Shown: positions 33,388 to 42,332 of the stretch, in pieces
How positions within the stretch are numbered: the stretch's first letter is position 1
How the letters are laid out: each line of letters begins with the position of its first letter
Source of the DNA: Flavobacterium sp.
GTDB taxonomy: Bacteria > Bacteroidota > Bacteroidia > Flavobacteriales > Flavobacteriaceae
Assembly: GCF_004211145.1 (NCBI RefSeq)
Contig: NZ_SEBS01000022.1
Span: 1 to 60,909 of the forward strand
Direction of reading: 5' to 3'
Length of the DNA: 60,909 bases
Translations under genes and position numbers: made by a program
Notes under the pieces: generated by a model
Seen by the model: only the letters and a program-made list of their open reading frames with translations
What the model was told of the DNA's origin: nothing
Database searches by the model: none

Positions 33388-34913
33388 TTTTTATCTATCA
33401 TAAAGACGACAAAGTGATCCGTACCGAAAATGCTTCGGGTTACGTCGGTTGGAATGTAGCCAAAGCTCTGGTGGAACTTGCAAAAACGCATCCTGAGGAA
33501 ATCCTCGTGTGGTGCGATGAACGTCTGGAGGGAAACCTCAATGTGTCTGTTTTGCCTGAGCTCATGCATCACAAAAGGCTGTTGTATTCGTTCGATGCTT
33601 CGGGTAGGAACTACATAGATCCGATCGTGGGCTTCGCTGAAGAATCGTCTCCGTTTTTGCGCGTGAAGCGTGAAGTGAAATATCCCACGTGGCAAATGAG
33701 CGGCAATGTCGGCATGGTTCACGCGGCAGCTGTCATCGCTTCGGAACCTTACCTGAACGTAAACGACAACTTCGATTATTTCCTGAATTCATTCGCAAAA
33801 CGCGCGATGATCGCCGGACTTTTTTGCTATTCACATCCAAAATTGCTCAAAGGGGATTTTCCTAAAATCGAATGGAAACACGCCGATACGTACGAGACAT
33901 TCCGCTTCGTGCGCCAGCATTATCGCATGCGCTGGATCACGCTTTTACTGCTCAACCTGATCCTGTTCAAGAAAAACTACGCCGTACTGCCGTATGTCCG
34001 ATCGTTTTTCTACGCGAACCGAAAGTTCAATGAAAAAAGCTTCGCCAATATTTCCATCGAATCCGCGCGTAACGTCATCTCTGAGGGAACAATCGACGTG
34101 ATGATTCCCACGATCGGGCGACGCGAACATTTCCATAATGTGATGAAAGACCTTTCAGCACAGACATTTCTCCCGAAACGCGTAATCGTCGTGGAGCAAA
34201 ACCCGTTGGAAGGCAGCGTTTCGGAACTCGATTTCCTTAAGACCGAAACCTGGCCGTTCGAGATCGATCACGTATTCACGCATCGAAGCGGTGCTTGCGC
34301 GGCACGTAATGTCGGGCTTATGAAAGTGGAAAGCGAATTCGTTTTCATGGCCGACGACGACATTAGGTTCGGACCGACGCTGATCGAGGATGTCTTTGGC
34401 TATCTCAGGAAAACCGGGAATGAGATCATTCAGGTTTCAGGTCCTCAGCACAATGAAACGGTAGGATTTAGTGAAGTCATACAGCATGCGGTTTTCAGTT
34501 CGGGTTTGGCTTTCGTGAAGAGAGATGCGCTCGACGGCGTGTGGTTCAGCCCCGGATTCGAGTTCGGATATGGCGAGGACAAAGATTTCGGGATACAGCT
34601 TCGCAACAAAGGACATGACGTGATATACGTTCCATCGCTGAGGGTTTTGCATTTAAAGGCGCCTATCGGAGGTTTCAGGCTCAAGCCGAAATTACAATGG
34701 AACGACGACAAGCCGGCTCCAAAACCGTCACCGACCGTCATGCTTTACATGATCAGGAACATGACCAACGAACAGGTGAAAGGCTACAAAGTCGTTCATT
34801 TCTTTAAGAATTACGGCAAGAACGGGAACATCAATCCGTTTTCGGCGTATCGAAATTTCAAAAAACGCTGGCAAAAAAGCGTGTATTGGGCTAATGAACT
34901 TGCAAAGCGTTAA
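33384..34913 (+). CDS. Two-domain protein: unknown N-terminal domain plus GT2 glycosyltransferase
   Basis: Residues from about 235 onward form a GT-A transferase: DVMIPTIGRREHFHNVMKDL, RVIVVEQNP, FMADDDIRFG as metal site near residue 330 and FEFGYGEDKDFGIQLR in the acceptor region. The first 230 residues (IFIYHKDDKVIRTENASGYVG onward) have no motif I recognise and end in a hydrophobic segment near residue 190-200 (ITLLLLNLILF). The total of 509 residues is about 200 more than a usual GT2. The N-terminal part could be a degenerate glycosyltransferase, an acceptor-binding domain or a second activity. Confidence 0.8.
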   Translation: MIFIYHKDDKVIRTENASGYVGWNVAKALVELAKTHPEEILVWCDERLEGNLNVSVLPELMHHKRLLYSFDASGRNYIDPIVGFAEESSPFLRVKREVKYPTWQMSGNVGMVHAAAVIASEPYLNVNDNFDYFLNSFAKRAMIAGLFCYSHPKLLKGDFPKIEWKHADTYETFRFVRQHYRMRWITLLLLNLILFKKNYAVLPYVRSFFYANRKFNEKSFANISIESARNVISEGTIDVMIPTIGRREHFHNVMKDLSAQTFLPKRVIVVEQNPLEGSVSELDFLKTETWPFEIDHVFTHRSGACAARNVGLMKVESEFVFMADDDIRFGPTLIEDVFGYLRKTGNEIIQVSGPQHNETVGFSEVIQHAVFSSGLAFVKRDALDGVWFSPGFEFGYGEDKDFGIQLRNKGHDVIYVPSLRVLHLKAPIGGFRLKPKLQWNDDKPAPKPSPTVMLYMIRNMTNEQVKGYKVVHFFKNYGKNGNINPFSAYRNFKKRWQKSVYWANELAKR

Positions 34914-34915
34914 GC

Positions 34916-35932
34916 ATGGATTTCAGCCTCATCATTTGCACGTATATGCGACCGGAACCACTGCGCGTGCTGCTCGAATCGATTGGCCCACAAACGAAAT
35001 ATCCTTCTGAAATACTGATTATCGACGGATCGACGAACGACCAAACGCGCGACATGCTCGTCCAAAATCGGTTCGAGGCGATTTCCTACCACAAAGTCCC
35101 TGACGAACATCGCGGCCTTACACGTCAACGAAATTTCGGCATCGCACGCGTTTCGAAGTCCAGCGAAGTCGTATGTTTTCTGGACGACGACACGATCCTC
35201 GAGCCGACGTATTTCGAAGAACTGCTCAAAACATATTCGATATTTCCCGAAGCGATTGCCGCAGGCGGATACATTACGAACGAAATCCAATGGACGAAAG
35301 TCGATGAAAAGTATAGTCCGACAACTTCCGAATTCGCGTTCGACGCATGGAAACGAAAAGACGGAAGCCGCTACATCCTGCGCAAAAAACTACATCTCGA
35401 CACCGATAAGGATCCGGGTTTCGCTCCCGATTTCTCGAATGGACGCAGCATAGGGTTCTTGCCACCGTCGGGCAAGATTTATGAAGTCGAGCAGATCATG
35501 GGTGGCGTTTCTTCGTTCCGCGCAAAAGTGTTCGAAACGCTGAATTTCTCAACGTATTTCGAGGGTTACGGGCTTTACGAGGACGCCGATTTCAGTTACC
35601 GCTTGTTGCCTTACGGAAAGCTTTTCGTGAACACGGCAGCGCGTCTTGAACACCATCATGCGCCGTCGGGTCGCCCGAACCAGTACCGTTATGGGAAGAT
35701 GGTCGTGCGCAACGGCTGGTACGTCTGGCGCGTCCGAACCCCGAAACCATCGTTCAAGGCGAAAATCAAATGGCACGCGATTGCGTTGTTGTTGGCGTCG
35801 GTGCGCGCAACAAATGCTATCTTTGGCAAATCAAACAAGAAACAGGCGTTTACGGAGAGCGTCGGGCGATTCGTCGCTTATTTCGAATTGTTTTTCAACA
35901 AACCGTCGGCTCCGCGAACCGATAAATCATAA
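34916..35932 (+). CDS. GT2-family glycosyltransferase
   Basis: The 338-residue protein begins FSLIICTYMRPEPLRVLLES and continues with ILIIDGSTND, the metal site CFLDDDTILEP near residue 88 and the later GYGLYEDADFSYRL, which carries the family's ED motif. It begins 2 bp after the preceding stop. A hydrophobic, basic C-terminus (IKWHAIALLLASVRA) may attach it to the membrane. It is a typical inverting GT-A transferase of polysaccharide assembly; the specific sugars are unknown. Confidence 0.9.
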   Translation: MDFSLIICTYMRPEPLRVLLESIGPQTKYPSEILIIDGSTNDQTRDMLVQNRFEAISYHKVPDEHRGLTRQRNFGIARVSKSSEVVCFLDDDTILEPTYFEELLKTYSIFPEAIAAGGYITNEIQWTKVDEKYSPTTSEFAFDAWKRKDGSRYILRKKLHLDTDKDPGFAPDFSNGRSIGFLPPSGKIYEVEQIMGGVSSFRAKVFETLNFSTYFEGYGLYEDADFSYRLLPYGKLFVNTAARLEHHHAPSGRPNQYRYGKMVVRNGWYVWRVRTPKPSFKAKIKWHAIALLLASVRATNAIFGKSNKKQAFTESVGRFVAYFELFFNKPSAPRTDKS

Positions 35933-35941
35933 AAAATCCAC

Positions 35942-37075
35942 ATGAGATTTGCCATCATCACGCATGTCCCGCACAAATTGTCGAACGGCAGGCTGGCGGC
36001 TTATGGACCGTATGTGCGTGAAATGAACATTTGGGGAAGTCATGTCGATATGATTGAAATCGTCGCTCCGTTCGAGGATGGTTTTCCCGACGCGATCGAC
36101 ATCGAGTACGATCATCCAAAAATCATCTTCAGGAAAATTCCCGCATTCGACGTGATTTCGTCGTCGGCAAAAATAAAAGTGCTTTTTAAGTTACCCAAAA
36201 TCGTATGGAGGATCGCGACGGCAATGCGAAAAGCCGACCACGTCCATTTGCGATGCCCCGGAAATATCGGATTGATAGGATGTTTCGTGCAGATTTTGTT
36301 TCCGTCGAAACCAAAAACGGCAAAATACGCGGGCAATTGGGACCCGAAATCGAAGCAGCCGTTAAGTTATCGTCTACAGAAATTGATCTTGAACAATGCG
36401 TTTTTGACACGCAACATGAAGGTGCTCGTGTACGGAAAATGGGAGGGAAGTTCACCGAATATACAGCCGTTTTTTACCGCAACCTACAACAATTCCGACA
36501 GGGATCGCATTTTTGAGCGAAACCACCACGGGCCGTTGCGACTGCTTTTCGTAGGGACGTTGTCGCCCGGAAAACAACCGTTGTACGCGCTTAAGATTGC
36601 CGAACGACTTCACGATCTCGGCGTTGAAACTTCCTTGGATTTTTATGGTGAAGGCAAGATGCGTGATTCGCTGGAAACGTATATTTCTGAAAAAGGCTTG
36701 CAAGATGTCGTCCGATTAATGGGAAACCAAAACGAAATGACCGTACGCGGCGCATACAAAAGCGCGCATTTCGTACTTTTGCCGTCTCTGAGTGAAGGTT
36801 GGCCCAAAGTACTGGCCGAGGCGATGTTTTGGGGTTGCGTGCCCGTGGCGACAAGGATTTCCTGCGTTCCATTCATGCTCGGCAATGGCGGGCGTGGAAT
36901 TTTGATGACCGAGGATTTGGAGAAGGATTCAAAGGCCGTATTGCAGATGTACCGAGACGCTGAAGAATACAAGGTGATTTCTGAAAACGCGTCGGAATGG
37001 TCAAGGCAGTACACGCTTGACGTCTTTGGAAATGAGATACGAAAAATGCTGGAGTCGGGCAAAATCCGGGACTAG
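35942..37075 (+). CDS. GT4-family glycosyltransferase
   Basis: The 377-residue GT-B protein shows an N-terminal domain with a HVHLRCPGNIGLIGC segment and a C-terminal domain with LRLLFVGTLSPGKQPLYAL, TSLDFYGEG and the donor motif PSLSEGWPKVLAEAMFWGC. It probably adds one residue of the repeat unit with retention of configuration. It stands in the second gene run, 9 bp after the GT2 gene. Confidence 0.88.
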   Translation: MRFAIITHVPHKLSNGRLAAYGPYVREMNIWGSHVDMIEIVAPFEDGFPDAIDIEYDHPKIIFRKIPAFDVISSSAKIKVLFKLPKIVWRIATAMRKADHVHLRCPGNIGLIGCFVQILFPSKPKTAKYAGNWDPKSKQPLSYRLQKLILNNAFLTRNMKVLVYGKWEGSSPNIQPFFTATYNNSDRDRIFERNHHGPLRLLFVGTLSPGKQPLYALKIAERLHDLGVETSLDFYGEGKMRDSLETYISEKGLQDVVRLMGNQNEMTVRGAYKSAHFVLLPSLSEGWPKVLAEAMFWGCVPVATRISCVPFMLGNGGRGILMTEDLEKDSKAVLQMYRDAEEYKVISENASEWSRQYTLDVFGNEIRKMLESGKIRD

Positions 37076-37084
37076 GCTTACAAT

Positions 37085-38167
37085 ATGAACGACTCCCAAT
37101 TGAGAATTGTCCAACTTATAGACTCGCTTGAAACTGGCGGTGCCGAGCGCATGGCCGTAAATTACGCCAATGCGTTGCGCGATAAGATCGGGTTTTCGGC
37201 TGTGGTCGTGACGCGAAAGGAAGGAAATCTGAGCAACGATTTGGGCGATGGCGTCGGCTACAGCTTTTTGGCGAAAAAGAGTACGATCGATTTGGGCGCG
37301 ATCCTTCGGCTCAGGAAATACTGCAAAGCGAATTCGGTAAATGTAATCCACGCGCACAGCACATCGTGGTTTTTGGCGGTCTGCGTGAAATTGACAATGC
37401 CGTCGGTAAAAATCATCTGGCACGACCATTACGGTTCGAGTGAATTCGTCGACGAGCGAAAATTCGCAGCGTTGAAATTCGGATCGTATTTTTTTGGCGG
37501 AATCTTGTCGGTCAACGAAAAACTCGCCGATTGGGCGAAACGAAAACTAAATTGCGCGAACGTAACATACTTGGCAAACTTTTTCCAAATCGTTCCCGAC
37601 GCGAAAAAAACAACCGAATTATTCGGGCAAAAAGGAAAACGGATTTTGGCGCTTGCGAATCTCCGACCTCAAAAAAATCATTTCCTGATTCTCGATTCCT
37701 TGCGCTTCTTGCCAAAGGACGAATGGACGTTCCATTTGGTCGGAAAGGATTTCGACGACGATTATTCGGCGAGACTTCGGCAGGAAATAGAATCGGACCA
37801 TCTTGAAAGTCGCGTTTTCATCTACGGTTCCAAAGACGACGTACAGCATATAATTTCCGAGAGCGAAATCTGCATCCTCACATCGAATTCTGAAGGTTTG
37901 CCCGTAGCTTTGCTCGAATATGGAGCGCAATCCAAAGCAGTCCTGGTTACGGCCGTGGGCGAAATTCCTTCAATAGTGAACGACGGCGTAAACGGCAGGA
38001 TCGTGGCGCCCGGTAATGCGAAAGCCTTTGCCGCGGCACTTGAGGCCTTGAAGTCGGATGCCGGATTGCGCGATCGCATCGGGAAAAACCTCTACGGAAC
38101 CATTGTCGAAGGTTTTTCAGAACAAGCTGTGATTTTCCATTATCTTAACTGGCTAAAAAGATTGTGA
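37085..38167 (+). CDS. GT4-family glycosyltransferase
   Basis: This 360-residue protein has the GT4 opening RIVQLIDSLETGGAERMAVNY. It also has INAH-type strand NVIHAHSTSWFLAV, KRILALANLRPQKNHFLIL and the donor-site LTSNSEGLPVALLEYGAQSK with the EX7E pattern. Such enzymes act at the cytoplasmic side of the membrane on lipid-linked intermediates. The gene is coupled to the following membrane protein through a TGATG overlap. Confidence 0.9.
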   Translation: MNDSQLRIVQLIDSLETGGAERMAVNYANALRDKIGFSAVVVTRKEGNLSNDLGDGVGYSFLAKKSTIDLGAILRLRKYCKANSVNVIHAHSTSWFLAVCVKLTMPSVKIIWHDHYGSSEFVDERKFAALKFGSYFFGGILSVNEKLADWAKRKLNCANVTYLANFFQIVPDAKKTTELFGQKGKRILALANLRPQKNHFLILDSLRFLPKDEWTFHLVGKDFDDDYSARLRQEIESDHLESRVFIYGSKDDVQHIISESEICILTSNSEGLPVALLEYGAQSKAVLVTAVGEIPSIVNDGVNGRIVAPGNAKAFAAALEALKSDAGLRDRIGKNLYGTIVEGFSEQAVIFHYLNWLKRL

Positions 38168-39507
38168 TGTTTGGCATTGACAAAAAATACCTGTTCCTGG
38201 TTGGTTTCCACGTTTTGTTGGGAGCGCTTTTTTTTGCCGTCAATTCGTTCTCGAAGCCTTATTCCTTACTCGTGTTGGTCGTTGGCACGTATTACATTTT
38301 CAAAAACAGGAATGCGAACGATGAAGCTCTGCTCGCTGCGGCCTACGCCGTTGGGTGCGAGGTGATGATGCGCATGACCGGAGGAGCCGTGTTGTATGAA
38401 TTCGGTAAATATTCGGTCATTTTTTTCCTGTTGTTCGGAACATACTACACGGGATTTTCGAAGAACGGAGTCGTGTACTGGATTTTCCTCTTGTTGCTTG
38501 TTCCGGGAATAGTGATTGCCACACAGACGCTTAGCGAAAACGTGGACATGCGAAAGACGATCATTTTTAACGTTTCCGGCCCCGTGTCATTGAGCATCGC
38601 CGCATTGTACTGTTATTCGCGCAAAATTTCGTTTGACCAGTTCCAGAATATTTTGTTGTGCCTGGGATTGCCCGTGATCACAGTTGCAATTTATTTGATG
38701 ATCTTCACGCCCGACATCAGGGAAAGTGTGACAGGAACGGGCTCCAATTTCGCTACGTCGGGAGGTTTCGGTCCCAATCAGGTCTCGACTATGCTAGGAC
38801 TCGGCATGTTTATTTTTATATCTCGTGTGATTTTTAAATCCCCGAATTTGCCTATTGTTATTTTTAATTTGGCCATTGCGATCCTGATTGGTTTTAGGGG
38901 ATTGGTCACATTTTCGAGAGGCGGAATGATAACGAGTGTCATCATGATTCTGTTATTGGCATTTGTAATCTTTTCGAAAACCAATTCCCGCGGAAGGCAA
39001 AAAATGACGATGGTCGTCGTATTCGGGACAATCAGCTTCGTGGCGATATGGACTTATTCATCAGTGCTTACGGGCGGGCTCATAGAGAAACGGTACAACA
39101 ATCAAGATGCGGCGGGAAGAGTAAAGGAAAGCCAATCGAGCGGTCGTGGGGAAATTGCCGAAACTGAAATCAATAGTTTTCTGGACAGTCCGTTCCTGGG
39201 AATCGGAGTTGGTCGCGGGGCGGATTTACGCGCCGATTCTGAGGGAACGTCGCTTTCCCACAGCGAAATTACGCGCATGCTTGCCGAACACGGTTCCCTG
39301 GGCATACTCGGGCTACTTATTTTGTGTATCACTCCAATCGTACTATACGCCGACAACAAGCAGCATTTCTTTTTGCTTAGCATGCTTATCTTTTGGTTGC
39401 TAACCATAAATCACGCCGCCATGCGACTCGCCGCGCCAGGATTCGTTTACGCGTTGTCAATCCTAAAAGTCACCTATCTTGAAACACCTGCTGTACATAG
39501 GGAATAA
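38167..39507 (+). CDS. O-antigen polymerase/ligase-like membrane protein (Wzy or WaaL)
   Basis: The 446-residue protein has about eleven membrane helices. A large loop near residues 305-365 carries GRGEIAETEINSFLDSPFLGIGVGRG and SHSEITRMLAEHGSLG, the pattern of the Wzy_C/O-antigen ligase domain. Wzy joins repeat units in the periplasm; WaaL attaches finished chains to lipid A-core. Sequence does not decide between these. The start is the ATG at 38167, overlapping the previous stop. No Wzx flippase was found in the window, whereas an ABC exporter was, which makes the ligase reading worth considering. Confidence 0.82.
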   Translation: MFGIDKKYLFLVGFHVLLGALFFAVNSFSKPYSLLVLVVGTYYIFKNRNANDEALLAAAYAVGCEVMMRMTGGAVLYEFGKYSVIFFLLFGTYYTGFSKNGVVYWIFLLLLVPGIVIATQTLSENVDMRKTIIFNVSGPVSLSIAALYCYSRKISFDQFQNILLCLGLPVITVAIYLMIFTPDIRESVTGTGSNFATSGGFGPNQVSTMLGLGMFIFISRVIFKSPNLPIVIFNLAIAILIGFRGLVTFSRGGMITSVIMILLLAFVIFSKTNSRGRQKMTMVVVFGTISFVAIWTYSSVLTGGLIEKRYNNQDAAGRVKESQSSGRGEIAETEINSFLDSPFLGIGVGRGADLRADSEGTSLSHSEITRMLAEHGSLGILGLLILCITPIVLYADNKQHFFLLSMLIFWLLTINHAAMRLAAPGFVYALSILKVTYLETPAVHRE

Positions 39508-40486
39508 ACTTTCGGGCGTCGGGAAAACGCTTACCGCGATAGAGATTTTGGGTCCGTTGTTGGAATCGGAAGGATTTTCAGTCGTGTACGCGTCGTCGGC
39601 AAAGAAAAAGGTCGTACGTCTTTGGCAAATGTTGCTCGCTGTTGTCGTAAACCGAAATAAAATTGATTTCGTCCTTATCGACACATACAGCACTTCGAAT
39701 TTTTGGTACGCGTATCTCACGGGCCGACTCTGCCATTTTTTGAAAATGAAATATATACCGATCCTGCACGGCGGAAATCTTCCGTTGCGTTTGCAGCGAA
39801 ACCCGGTCTTGTCGCGTCAGCTGTTTGGAAACGCCTATAAAAATGTCGCGCCTTCAAATTACCTGGTCCAAAAATTTGCCGATGCAGGATTTGATTCGGT
39901 GCAAAAAATACCGAATCCGGTTCCGACGTCGGCTATCGAATACACCGAAAGGAAAAACTTTAAGCCGAGATTGCTTTGGGTGCGTTCCTTCTCGAAAATC
40001 TACAATCCTCAAATGGCGATAAAAGTCATCGTGGAACTCAAAAGGGAATTTCCCGATGCAAGTCTTTGCATGGTCGGGCCTGACTCGGGAAGTTTGGAAA
40101 GTGTAAAACAGGACGCTGAAAATTTCGGCGTTTCGGTGAAATTCACTGGAAGGCTTGAAAAAAAGCAATGGATGGAAATGTCAGCCGACTACGATTTTTT
40201 CATCAATACATCGGAAATAGACAACACACCGTTCAGTCTTTTGGAAGCTGCGGCTCTCGGATTGCCTGTCATATCGACGAACGCTGGCGGAATTCCTTAT
40301 CTTTTCGAAAGCGAAATCAGTGCGAAACTCGTCGAAAGAGGCGATTTTATCTCGATGGCCAAATCGATTTCAAACTGTATCAAAAACCCTCAAAAAACAA
40401 CCGAAATGACAATTCGGGCACGTGAAGTCGCGCTTGAAAGCGATTGGCGGAATTTGCGCAACAATTGGCTCGAAATTTTAACATAA
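39479..40486 (+). CDS. GT4-family glycosyltransferase
   Basis: The gene starts at a TTG within the 3' end of the polymerase gene (29-bp overlap) and gives KHLLYIGNKLSGVGKTLTAI, which begins with the first strand of the GT-B fold. The 335-residue product has RLLWVRSFSKIYNPQMAIKVI, LCMVGPDSG and INTSEIDNTPFSLLEAAALGL as the donor-site EX7E motif. No ATG further in would keep the first strand, so the TTG is preferred. It ends the second coupled run of transferases. Confidence 0.85.
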   Translation: MKHLLYIGNKLSGVGKTLTAIEILGPLLESEGFSVVYASSAKKKVVRLWQMLLAVVVNRNKIDFVLIDTYSTSNFWYAYLTGRLCHFLKMKYIPILHGGNLPLRLQRNPVLSRQLFGNAYKNVAPSNYLVQKFADAGFDSVQKIPNPVPTSAIEYTERKNFKPRLLWVRSFSKIYNPQMAIKVIVELKREFPDASLCMVGPDSGSLESVKQDAENFGVSVKFTGRLEKKQWMEMSADYDFFINTSEIDNTPFSLLEAAALGLPVISTNAGGIPYLFESEISAKLVERGDFISMAKSISNCIKNPQKTTEMTIRAREVALESDWRNLRNNWLEILT

Positions 40487-40541
40487 CCTTCAATGCCTAT
40501 GTCGGAATTTAGTAACTTGCGGCCTTATTCCACAAAGCTCG

Positions 40542-41936
40542 ATGATCAAAAACAAGAAGATACATTTTGAAGTTTCGGAGCGAAAGATCCTGCTCAGGAT
40601 TTTTGACATACTCTCGGTACTTTTAGCGCTGTATCTTGTAGGCAAGGTTTTCAGTTTCAATTATTTCGACATATCGACGACGAATTTTTACTGGACGATC
40701 GTGCTCGGGTTGTACATCACGATCATCGGGACCGTTTTTGAAATGTATAATCTCCAAGTCGCGAGTAACGAACTGCAGATGATCAAAAGTATCGTGCTGA
40801 CGGCGTCGGTTACGGTTCTCGTGTACTTACTGACGCCAGTCTACACTCCGATTCTACCGTCGAACAGGATACAGATATTATTTTTCTATCTGGCCGTTTT
40901 GGCTGCTTTGGTGATTTGGCGTTTTTTTTATGTGAAATTTCTTGCGTCACATCGGTTCATTAAAAAAGTCGTACTCATTTGCGACAGGGATCAGGCCGGA
41001 GAACTTATCACGGGTCTGGAAAGCGTCGATCCGCACTACAAAGTTCTGGGTTACGTGAACACCGATAGCAATTCGCCTCACAACGACGGTTTTGGTTTTA
41101 TCCAACATATCAATTCAGAAAATCTTGAGAAATACGTAGGTGCGAATATGGTTTCGGAAATCGTAATCGCATCGCAAAAAACCGACGGCATAACCGCAAA
41201 CCTGCACAACCAGTTGATCCATCTGTTAGAAAACGGCTACATAATTCGCGAATACACGCAGGTTTATGAAACCATCACGCAACGCATTCCTGTGCAATAT
41301 GTCGCCCGTGATTTCTACCGATATTTCCCATTCAGCCGAAGCAATCAAAATCACCTGTATCTGCTCGTGGTGCGTATTCTTGAAATTTTGTTTTCGATTG
41401 GCGGAATCTTGGTCGGATTGGTTTTGTTGCCTTTCATCCTTGTTGGAAATGCACTTGGAAACCGCGGAAAGCTTTTTTATACCCAGGAACGGGTAGGGCG
41501 GAACGGCGAGGTCTTCAATATTCTGAAACTCCGCACAATGATCAAGAATGCCGAGAGCAACGGTGCCGTTTTTACGACTACGAACGATACGCGGGTCACT
41601 CCGTTCGGGAAAATCATGCGCAAGACGCGTATCGATGAATTCCCACAATTCTACAACATCTTAAAAGGCGATATGGCCGTGATCGGTCCGCGTCCCGAAC
41701 GTCCGGTTTTCGTAAAGGAAATCGCCGACGTCATGCCGTTCTATGAAACGCGCCACGTCATTAAACCCGGGCTTACGGGTTGGGCGCAGGTGAATTATTC
41801 ATACGGGGAAACGATTGACGACAGCCTGATGAAATTGCAATACGACTTGTATTACATCAAGCATCGCAGTATTTTCCTCGACATCAACATCGTGATCAAG
41901 ACGTTGAGTACCGTTTTATTTTACCGCGGGCAGTAA
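40542..41936 (+). CDS. Large initiating phosphoglycosyl transferase (WcaJ/WbaP type)
   Basis: The 464-residue protein has four or five N-terminal membrane helices (residues about 15-130), a soluble CoA-binding-like middle domain, another hydrophobic segment near 270-300 and the catalytic phosphoglycosyl transferase domain. The last has LFYTQERVGRNGEVFNILKLRTM, catalytic Asp-Glu in RIDEFPQ, VIGPRPERP and GLTGWAQVNYSYGE. Enzymes of this type move glucose-1-phosphate or galactose-1-phosphate to undecaprenyl phosphate. It is the third initiating transferase of the locus and ends the polysaccharide genes. A 55-bp gap precedes it. Confidence 0.92.
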   Translation: MIKNKKIHFEVSERKILLRIFDILSVLLALYLVGKVFSFNYFDISTTNFYWTIVLGLYITIIGTVFEMYNLQVASNELQMIKSIVLTASVTVLVYLLTPVYTPILPSNRIQILFFYLAVLAALVIWRFFYVKFLASHRFIKKVVLICDRDQAGELITGLESVDPHYKVLGYVNTDSNSPHNDGFGFIQHINSENLEKYVGANMVSEIVIASQKTDGITANLHNQLIHLLENGYIIREYTQVYETITQRIPVQYVARDFYRYFPFSRSNQNHLYLLVVRILEILFSIGGILVGLVLLPFILVGNALGNRGKLFYTQERVGRNGEVFNILKLRTMIKNAESNGAVFTTTNDTRVTPFGKIMRKTRIDEFPQFYNILKGDMAVIGPRPERPVFVKEIADVMPFYETRHVIKPGLTGWAQVNYSYGETIDDSLMKLQYDLYYIKHRSIFLDINIVIKTLSTVLFYRGQ

Positions 41937-42332
41937 TCAGATTTTTTTGTCGGTTATGAAAGCCATGAAAATCGAAAGCAAAAGGAACAGCAGAAATGTA
42001 AGGCTTTCTATTACCAGGACGAGAAGTAAGGCGATACGTATAAATTTCTTGGAATAAGCCAGATTTCCACTTGGAAGGACGGCGAACAACGCGGCAATCA
42101 CTAAAGCCGCGATCGGAATTACCACAATCGAGATTGCGAGTGCAACCAATAAGCTTTTCCCCACCGGTAAAGGAATTTTCGTGAAGAATCTAGTCAGCAA
42201 CACAACGTTTGCGAAAATGACGATCGCGGCAATCCGTATGATTTTATAGTTGAGCGAGCGCCGTTTTTGTTCGTTCGACACGACAATCAATTCTTTGATG
42301 AAATCCTCGTCGATTTGATTATTTTGTTCCAT
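41937..42332 (-). CDS. Small hypothetical membrane protein
   Basis: The 131-residue product has a short charged N-terminus (MEQNNQIDEDFIKEL) and three or four hydrophobic segments at about 30-50, 57-85 and 95-127. I recognise no family. It overlaps the DUF4105 gene upstream by 14 bases, so it is translated with it, and its stop directly adjoins the stop of the WcaJ-type gene on the other strand. It may assist the DUF4105 protein, but that is only a guess from position. Confidence 0.65.
   Translation of the reverse strand: MEQNNQIDEDFIKELIVVSNEQKRRSLNYKIIRIAAIVIFANVVLLTRFFTKIPLPVGKSLLVALAISIVVIPIAALVIAALFAVLPSGNLAYSKKFIRIALLLVLVIESLTFLLFLLLSIFMAFITDKKI

Noticed and set aside
38167..39507. Wzx flippase
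   Set aside because: The helices could suggest one, but the large loop with the GRGEIAETEINSFLDSPFLG pattern marks a Wzy/WaaL-type protein.
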